Positions 1 to 5,073 of a stretch of DNA of 5,073 bases are shown one piece after another (positions within the stretch are counted from its first letter, which is position 1; the number at the start of each line of letters is the position of its first letter). Source of the DNA: Chloroflexota bacterium (GTDB lineage: Bacteria > Chloroflexota > Anaerolineae > Aggregatilineales > Phototrophicaceae); NCBI GenBank assembly GCA_010092805.1, contig JAADYY010000661.1:1-5073 (forward strand). The letters are read 5' to 3'. The translations under genes were made by a program, and so were the position numbers. The notes under the pieces are model-generated. The model was not told the DNA's origin. It saw nothing but the letters and a program-made list of their open reading frames with translations, and did no database searches.

Positions 1-3000
1 CCAGATTTTGCCGCCGTGCGCTTCCGCCACCAGCCGGCAGAACGCCAACCCTAACCCGGTGCCGCGCCGCTTGCCCACCTGCCCCTTGACCTGCACGAAG
101 CGGTCGAAGAGGTTCTGTTTGTACTCGTCGGGCACGCCCGGCCCCATATCGGCGACATCGACGCGCACGAAGCCCGGCAGCGCGCCATTCAGCCCAGCGG
201 CGTGTGTGCGCACCGTGACGGTGCTGGCCATGGGGCTGAATTTGAGCGCGTTATCGACGAGATTGAGCAGCAGCCGCTCAACCTTGTCGCCATCGATGTG
301 CAGCAGCGGCAGATCGTCGGCGATGTCAATCGAGATCTCGACATCGAGTTCCTGCGCCAACGGACTCAGCTCAATGCAGACGTTGTCGGCCAGTGTCGCC
401 AATTCGGTCGGTTTGGTGCTCAGGTCGATAAAGCCGCTTTCCATCCGCGAAACATCCAGCAGCGAATCCACCCGGCTGAGTAATTTGCGCACGGCGCGCC
501 GCCCGGTCTCGGTCGTCGTCTCGACGATCTTGTGCAGGTCGTTGTCCGACGGGACGACTTCATTCAGCAGCTTGAGGCTGGTGTTGACGGCAGTGAGCGG
601 GCTGCGCAGATCGTGGATGATCATCCGCGAGATGTCTTCGCGCGTCTGCGCCAGACGCTGCTCTTCCGTCTTGTCGTAGAAGATCAGCAGGATGCCGAGC
701 GGCTGCTCACCCGCGTCGGCGACGATGAACACCTGCCGTTCGATGTGGCGCACGCCCGATTCACCGTCGAGAGTGTACTGTATGGTGTGGTTCGCGGGTT
801 GGGTAGCACTCGCGATCAACTGGCGGAGGTCGTTGTCGCTGGCAAAGCCGAAGCGTTCCGCCAGATCAAAATTGGCGAAGCGCAGCAGCGCCGCGACTTC
901 CTGGCCAACCATAATATCCGGGTCAAGGCCGATCATGCGCACGCGCGGGTTTGCCAGCGAAATCCGCCCCTGACTGTCGATCAGGACGATGGCCTCTTCC
1001 ATCGCATCCACGATCACCTGCAGCCGTTTGAGCGCTTCGGTGATGCGGCGGAACAGGCGCGCATTATCGACGGCGATCACCGCCTGATTGAGGAGCTGCG
1101 TCGCAAAATGAACGTCGTCTTCGCGGAAGGCGTTTTCGTGGTCGCTTTCCAGCGTGAGCGCGCCCAGCGTGGCCCCGCTGCGGGTGATGGGCATGGAAAG
1201 CTGCGCGCGGGTCGTGGGCATCAGCCGCAGATAGTCGCCGTTTGCCGCCACGTTGTTGATCAACTGTGGCAGCCCGGTTTCCAGCGCCCGCCCGGTGATG
1301 CCGGATTTGACCAGCGCCGGGTTATCAAACGAGCCGTCCGGGTACCCTTCGGTGAGCAGCAGCTCGGGCTGATCGATGTCGCTGAGCATCAGGATGCCGC
1401 CGACTTTGCTGTAGGTGGCTTCCAGCGCGTGGTTGAGCACCAACCGGCAGATCGTGCGCAGTTCGATGGTGGCGGTCAGCTCATGGCCGATGGCCGCCAG
1501 CGCCAACAGTTGCCCCACGCGGCGCTCCAGCGCTTCATCGGTGACGGTGAACAGCCGCGCATTGCTGATGGCCTGCCCAGCCTGATTCGCAAACGTGCGC
1601 AGCAGCTCGATACTTTCTGGCGTTGGGGTGTACGGATCGTTGTAGTAGAGCACCAGCACACCGACGCTCACGCCACCGACCACCAACGGCAGCTCGATCC
1701 ATGCGCGCTTGCCCAGCCTGCTGATCGTGTCGCGGATCGCAGCCGTCTGCGGGTCGGTCATCACATCGTTGACAAGGCGCGGGGCCGGCGGCAGTTGACG
1801 ATCTTTGTTGAGCACCGCGTCGGCCAGCAGCGGGTCGGGCAGGTCGGTGATGACTTTTTCGTCCAGCCCGGCACTGCGCGCCAACGCCAGGGTCGATTTC
1901 GCTTCATCCCAGAACAGATACACCGCCACCGCGCTCGCTTCGGAGATCATTGAAGCCGATGAGATCACGGTGTCGAGCACGCCGTCCGGCGAGAGCGTCC
2001 CGGTCAGCAGCGACAGCACTTGATTGAGCTGGGCCAACTGCGCGGCGCGCTTCATTTGCCGGTCGAGGAGCTGGGCGTTTTCCAGCGCGACCCCCGCACC
2101 CGCCGCGACAATGTTCAGCAGCCGCAGGTCGTCGGGGCCGAAGATGCGCCCGCGCGCTGTCGATGTCACGATGATCGCGCCGAGCACATGCCCCCCAGCG
2201 ATCAAGGGGACGCCGAGCCAGGAATGCAGGCCGCGCGGCGCGACCAGCCCGCGGCGCTGTGCTTCTGCGTAGACATCGTGCGAGATGAGCAGCGCGTTTT
2301 CGGTGTGCAGCACCTCGTCGGTGAGTGTGCGCGTGTCGGTGACGTAACGCGCACCGTGCGTTTCTTGCTGCCCGTCGCGGATCACCAGCGGATAATCGAG
2401 GCGGCGCTCTTCACGGTCGTAGAGCACGACCTCAAAGTTGTTGACATCCAGCAGGGTATTGACCTGCACATAGACCATGTTCAGCAGCGATCCTAATTCC
2501 AAATTCGCGCGGATCGCCTGGCCCATCACCGAAAGTGAGCGCAGCTTGTCGAGCTGGCGGCTGAATTGGTACTGCACGCGGCTGATGGCGTATGGCCCCA
2601 CAATGCTGATCATCAGGCCGCCCAGGTAGATGCTGAATGACAGCACCGACAGCGTATTGAACGCCTCTGCGCCGATGACGGCGAAGGGCACCGGCAGCCC
2701 CAACGCCACCAAAATTTCGCCGCCGTTGCCGCGCAGCAGCCGCTGCACCGAGCGCCGCTCCACATAACATTGCAGCAGAAACAGCGCCACGTACACCAGC
2801 ACGTACAGCCCCACATACCCCACCAGAATCAGACCGTCGCCCCAGGTTAGGTCTTGCAGGGGCAGCGTGCCCCGGTTGATGAGATAGAACTGCGCCGCCG
2901 CCGCAAAGCTGAGCGTCACGCGCGCGGTGACGATCACGATCCCGCGTAGGGCGTAGAGCGTCGGCACTTGATCCGGGTGGATGGGCCGGCGGCGCAGCGC

Positions 3001-3336
3001 CAGCACCCCCCCGCCGATCAGCGCGCCCAGGGCCAGCGCCCAGGTCATCGTCGGTTGGGTGGTGACAGGCAGCGACAAAAACGCAATGATCCCCACGCCA
3101 TGCGCCAGGCTCAACTCGCCATCGCTGAGGGCCACGCCAAAATTCAGCGCGAAGGCCGTCAGCAGGCTGTAGATGAGCAGAAAGCTGGAATGGGTGGCGA
3201 TGGCTTCGCGCGTCGGTGGGTTGATCGCCAGCGCAGCCACCGTCAAGACCGCCAACGCGCTAACGATCACAGCGCTGAGGACGCGGTGGCGCGTGATTTG
3301 CGGCTGAGGCTCAAACCGAGCGGTCGTTGGGCGCAT
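1..3336 (-). CDS. Membrane-anchored sensor histidine kinase, 7-8 TM + 3xGAF + PAS + HisKA + HATPase_c (3' end cut by window edge)
   Basis: This is a two-component sensor kinase that should autophosphorylate on His and pass the phosphate to an unseen response regulator. The frame is open for 1112 codons from ATG at 3336 to the window edge. Residues 19-251 hold about 7-8 hydrophobic segments (roughly 19-38, 51-70, 78-92, 97-114, 132-152, 167-189, 208-224, 229-251) and form an integral-membrane region I cannot assign to a named family. Three GAF domains follow (about 277-420, 434-593, 610-763), each ending in the usual helix (ALENAQLL, AISNARLF, AVDNARLF). A PAS domain lies at about 772-895 (VIVDAMEEAIVLID). 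HisKA has HDLRSPLTAV with phosphoacceptor His908. HATPase_c shows an N box (LLNLVDNALKFSP, Asn1025 and Asn1029), G1 (DMGPGVP, Asp1063), an F box (LFDRFVQV) and G2 (GTGLGLA, 1092-1098). The visible protein ends at GGKIW, so about 20-30 residues are probably missing. A TGA at 3366-3364 closes the frame upstream. GTG at 3348 is an alternative start; neither start has a clear Shine-Dalgarno. The bound ligands are unknown. Confidence 0.95.
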   Translation of the reverse strand, partial: MRPTTARFEPQPQITRHRVLSAVIVSALAVLTVAALAINPPTREAIATHSSFLLIYSLLTAFALNFGVALSDGELSLAHGVGIIAFLSLPVTTQPTMTWALALGALIGGGVLALRRRPIHPDQVPTLYALRGIVIVTARVTLSFAAAAQFYLINRGTLPLQDLTWGDGLILVGYVGLYVLVYVALFLLQCYVERRSVQRLLRGNGGEILVALGLPVPFAVIGAEAFNTLSVLSFSIYLGGLMISIVGPYAISRVQYQFSRQLDKLRSLSVMGQAIRANLELGSLLNMVYVQVNTLLDVNNFEVVLYDREERRLDYPLVIRDGQQETHGARYVTDTRTLTDEVLHTENALLISHDVYAEAQRRGLVAPRGLHSWLGVPLIAGGHVLGAIIVTSTARGRIFGPDDLRLLNIVAAGAGVALENAQLLDRQMKRAAQLAQLNQVLSLLTGTLSPDGVLDTVISSASMISEASAVAVYLFWDEAKSTLALARSAGLDEKVITDLPDPLLADAVLNKDRQLPPAPRLVNDVMTDPQTAAIRDTISRLGKRAWIELPLVVGGVSVGVLVLYYNDPYTPTPESIELLRTFANQAGQAISNARLFTVTDEALERRVGQLLALAAIGHELTATIELRTICRLVLNHALEATYSKVGGILMLSDIDQPELLLTEGYPDGSFDNPALVKSGITGRALETGLPQLINNVAANGDYLRLMPTTRAQLSMPITRSGATLGALTLESDHENAFREDDVHFATQLLNQAVIAVDNARLFRRITEALKRLQVIVDAMEEAIVLIDSQGRISLANPRVRMIGLDPDIMVGQEVAALLRFANFDLAERFGFASDNDLRQLIASATQPANHTIQYTLDGESGVRHIERQVFIVADAGEQPLGILLIFYDKTEEQRLAQTREDISRMIIHDLRSPLTAVNTSLKLLNEVVPSDNDLHKIVETTTETGRRAVRKLLSRVDSLLDVSRMESGFIDLSTKPTELATLADNVCIELSPLAQELDVEISIDIADDLPLLHIDGDKVERLLLNLVDNALKFSPMASTVTVRTHAAGLNGALPGFVRVDVADMGPGVPDEYKQNLFDRFVQVKGQVGKRRGTGLGLAFCRLVAEAHGGKIW

Positions 3337-3414
3337 AATGGGTGTCACAGGCTGTTTGTGTCTTCAGACTCGATGGCTTTGCACACGATCAAACAACGTG
3401 CCGCTGAGCCGCTG

Positions 3415-3432
3415 CACCATTGCCCAATGGTG
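3415..3432. repeat. Perfect inverted repeat, 8-base arms with 2-base centre
   Basis: CACCATTG and CAATGGTG are exact reverse complements separated by CC, an 18-base palindromic site. It lies about 80 bases upstream of ATG 3336 and about 80 bases downstream of the candidate promoter's -10 box. Neither side has a T-run, so it is not an intrinsic terminator. It could be an operator for a dimeric regulator or a small hairpin in the leader RNA, though a 2-base loop would force some arm pairs open. Function is unproven. Confidence 0.5.
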
Positions 3433-3511
3433 GATAACAGCGCAGTACTCACGCTGCCCAAGCGATGTTCAGTTGCATCAAGCGGTTGTGTTGTTACTCT
3501 CGTCTTGTGGC

Positions 3512-3540
3512 AGTATACAGGAGGACGTAGGCGAAGGCAA
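3512..3540 (-). promoter_or_regulatory. Candidate sigma70-type promoter for the three-GAF kinase
   Basis: On the minus strand, TTGCCT (3540-3535, 4 of 6 matches to TTGACA) is followed after exactly 17 bases by TATACT (3517-3512, 5 of 6 matches to TATAAT). It starts 12 bases past the TAA of the upstream kinase, in the only non-coding gap of the window. Transcription would begin near 3505, giving a leader of about 170 bases before ATG 3336. This suggests the second kinase can be transcribed independently. The call rests on box matches and spacing alone; the consensus is borrowed from well-studied bacteria. Confidence 0.4.
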
Positions 3541-3552
3541 CCAGTCGCAGGT

Positions 3553-4962
3553 TTAGTTTGCGTCAGCAAGTGGTAAGGTAAAGGCAAAGCTCGCGCCCGG
3601 CAGCGGCCCTTCCGGCTCAATCCAAATTTGCCCCCCGTTGGATTCAACGGCCAGCCGGGAGAATGTGAGGCCCAAGCCGCTACCCTTCGAGCCACGCAGC
3701 GGCATATTTTCTTTCACCTGCCGGAACATTTCGAAGATCTGTTCGCGGTCTGCTTCGGGGATGCCCTGCCCGCTGTCGGAAACGCAGATGCAGACCATCC
3801 GCTCGTCGGGCCACTCAACCGCGTCGACGCGGATGGTGCCCTCTTTGGGCGTGTGCCGCACCGCGTTGTCCAGCAGATTGACCAGCACGCGCCGGATCAG
3901 GGTTTCGTCCGCATAGATTTGCGAAATGTTAGCCGGGATAGAAAGTTGTAACTCGATGCACGCCTGCTTCAGTACACTGCTGAAGCCGTTGGCAGCCCCA
4001 GTCACCAGATCGCGCACGTGCAGCGGCGTGCGGTCGAGCGGCAGTTCGCGGTTTTCCAACCGGGCAATATCCAGCAGGCTATCGACCAGGCGCAGCAGGC
4101 TGTAGGCGCTTTCCAGGGCGATGTTCAGCGTTTTGCGCCCCACCGGGTCGGGCATCAGCGACTCATCTTCGACCATCAGCGCCAAACTGCTGATGATGGC
4201 CGACAGCGGCCCGCGCAGGTCATGGACGGCCATGTAGGTGATCTCGTCGCGGAAATCGGAGAGCAGCTTCTGGTCAGTCACATCGCGCAGCACCAGCAGC
4301 CGCCCACGCGGTCGGCCCTGCTCGTCGAAGACGGGCGAGCCGATCTCCTCGATGTGCATTTGCTGCTGGCCGTTGAAGCGCGAAAACTGCCGCCGCGTGA
4401 TGCGTTGGGTTTCGCTGCGCAAGTTGCGCACCAGCGCCGTAAGCTGTTCCTGCGAATACCCCAGGCCGTTAATCTCGCCAGATTTCATCAGGCCCAGCAT
4501 CCGGTCGATGAAGCGCTGGCCGAAGAACGACTCTTTGTCGATGCCCAGCAGCCGCTCGGCAGACGGATTGCATTCCACCAGCCGCCCGTCGTTGTCCAGC
4601 AGCAGCACGCCGTCACGCGCCGAATTGAGCAGCGCACGCATCCGGTCGTGGCTCGCTTGCAGGTGAGCCTGCCGCAGCGTGTGATCGAGGTGGACGCGGG
4701 TTTGCGTCGCCAACTGTGTCAGCGCGTCTTGATCGTGGTCTTCGATGCAGTGGAGGCCATCCCAGGCGGCACACAGCACCGCGACCCGGTGCCCATCATC
4801 CCACCAGACGGGCAGCCCGGCCACCGTGTACGGTTCCGCGTGATCGGTGCCCGCATGGGCGCTGTAGAATTCGCCAGCTTGCAGAATGGCAGTTGCGTCA
4901 TTAAGTTCTATAAGCGGCTCAAGGCGATCCAGGTGATCGTTGAGGTAACCGCTGGCCTGCAA
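3553..4962 (-). CDS. Histidine kinase, (truncated GAF)-PAS-HisKA-HATPase_c, probably the 3' part of an interrupted gene
   Basis: This is a sensor kinase of 469 residues with a complete catalytic core and no membrane segment in the visible part. Residues 1-100 are the C-terminal portion of a GAF domain, with strands around GLPVWWDDGHRVAVLCAAW and a final helix up to LRQAH. PAS lies at about 104-232 (LLNSARDGVLLLDNDGRLVE to LLVLRDVTDQKLL). HisKA carries HDLRGPLSAI with His247. HATPase_c has an N box (VNLLDNAVRHTP, 361-372), G1 (DSGQGIP, 396-402), an F box (IFEMFRQV) and G2 (GSGLGLTF, 427-434), and ends normally at a TAA (3555-3553). All key residues are present. The start is doubtful. TTG at 4962 is the first standard start after the in-frame TAA at 4998-4996, but its nearest purine-rich GGAG (4980-4977) is 14 bases away and the start falls inside the GAF fold. 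The first strong ATG (4641, residue 108) would begin at the PAS domain. The original gene probably began beyond the right edge. The core resembles that of the downstream kinase, so the two are likely distant paralogues. Confidence 0.9.
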   Translation of the reverse strand: MQASGYLNDHLDRLEPLIELNDATAILQAGEFYSAHAGTDHAEPYTVAGLPVWWDDGHRVAVLCAAWDGLHCIEDHDQDALTQLATQTRVHLDHTLRQAHLQASHDRMRALLNSARDGVLLLDNDGRLVECNPSAERLLGIDKESFFGQRFIDRMLGLMKSGEINGLGYSQEQLTALVRNLRSETQRITRRQFSRFNGQQQMHIEEIGSPVFDEQGRPRGRLLVLRDVTDQKLLSDFRDEITYMAVHDLRGPLSAIISSLALMVEDESLMPDPVGRKTLNIALESAYSLLRLVDSLLDIARLENRELPLDRTPLHVRDLVTGAANGFSSVLKQACIELQLSIPANISQIYADETLIRRVLVNLLDNAVRHTPKEGTIRVDAVEWPDERMVCICVSDSGQGIPEADREQIFEMFRQVKENMPLRGSKGSGLGLTFSRLAVESNGGQIWIEPEGPLPGASFAFTLPLADAN

Positions 4963-4995
4963 GTCAAAATTAATATCTCCGGAATCGTTGCCGAA

Positions 4996-5073
4996 TTAGT
5001 AGTAAAACAAGCCGACGGTGCCCGCCCCAAACAAACTGAGCGCCGTTTCGAGGGTGGCGCGTGTGACGATGGC
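4996..5073 (-). pseudogene. 5'-side fragment of the interrupted kinase: N-terminal part of its GAF domain, ending in an in-frame TAA
   Basis: This frame enters from outside the window and gives 25 residues (AIVTRATLETALSL, then FGAGTVGLFYY) before TAA at 4998-4996. It is the same frame as the kinase to its left. The peptide looks like the first helix and second strand of a GAF domain (helix, then GA..VGLFYY). The residues just after the stop (FGNDSGDINFDLQASGY) look like the next turn and strand of that domain. The codons before the stop keep the G/C-rich third positions of the rest of the gene. I read it as the upstream piece of the 3553-4962 kinase separated by a nonsense codon. It could instead be the true C-terminus of a separate gene, but ending mid-GAF makes that unlikely. 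A base-calling error would restore a single gene. Confidence 0.6.

Noticed and set aside
8..679. 223-codon plus-strand ORF opposite the HisKA/HATPase region
   Set aside because: Its Ser/Arg/Thr-rich, low-complexity translation is a shadow of the kinase core on the other strand.
532..1953. 473-codon plus-strand ORF opposite the three-GAF kinase
   Set aside because: It lies entirely antisense to a confidently assigned kinase. Its Gln/Arg/Asp/Val/His-rich composition is what the complement of G/C-ending codons produces, and no domain is recognisable.
3429..3437. DnaA-box-like nonamer on the minus strand (TTATCCACC)
   Set aside because: It differs from the consensus TTATCCACA at the last base, is single, and has no clustered boxes or AT-rich unwinding region nearby, so there is no case for an origin.
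3519..3524. AGGAGG on the plus strand, resembling a ribosome-binding site
   Set aside because: No ATG, GTG or TTG start with a sensible plus-strand gene follows at a usable distance, and it lies within the candidate minus-strand promoter spacer.
3534..3552. Possible terminator hairpin just after the first kinase (AACC...GGTT)
   Set aside because: The stem has only four pairs and there is no T-run after it.
2968..3576. 202-codon plus-strand ORF crossing the kinase N-terminus and the intergenic gap
   Set aside because: Most of it is antisense to the membrane domain of the second kinase, and its Gln/Arg-rich translation has no recognisable fold.
3345..3695. 116-codon minus-strand ORF overlapping the end of the first kinase and the gap
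   Set aside because: It overlaps over 140 bases of the real kinase in another frame, and its peptide has no recognisable domain. It was considered as a small gene between the kinases, but nothing supports it.

Overview
The window is GC-rich DNA with codons strongly biased to G or C in the third position. It is taken up almost entirely by two signal-transduction histidine kinase genes in tandem on the minus strand. Long kinases that combine a multi-helix membrane region with several GAF domains and a PAS domain are common in Chloroflexota, and the sequence style fits that phylum. This placement is inferred from architecture only, because no taxonomic marker gene is present. Both ends of the window cut through genes, as at contig ends or an arbitrary slice.

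Layout in transcription order (right to left). Positions 5073-4996 hold the end of an open frame that runs in from outside the window and stops at a TAA (4998-4996). The same frame continues straight past this stop into the first kinase (4962-3553, 469 aa from a TTG start). The peptide before the stop and the peptide after it together read as one GAF domain. The kinase therefore looks like the 3' part of a longer gene interrupted by a nonsense codon, or by a sequencing error. After the GAF remnant come PAS, HisKA (His247) and a complete HATPase_c domain.

A 216-base intergenic stretch (3552-3337) follows. It contains a plausible sigma70-type promoter (TTGCCT, 17 bases, TATACT) and, further into the leader, a perfect 8+8 inverted repeat with a 2-base centre.

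The second kinase starts at 3336 and runs off the left edge, with 1112 residues visible and open throughout. Its order is: about seven or eight membrane helices, three GAF domains, PAS, HisKA (His908), and HATPase_c cut just after the G2 box. It is missing from a list of closed ORFs because its stop lies outside the window.

The two kinases have related PAS-HisKA-HATPase cores but different inputs. No response regulator is visible, so partner and signal are unknown. No RNA gene, mobile element, CRISPR array or intrinsic terminator was found. Long plus-strand ORFs over the kinases are antisense shadows of the G/C-rich third positions. No new multi-gene system is evident; the most notable signals are the interrupted GAF domain, the uncharacterised membrane sensor and the palindromic leader.
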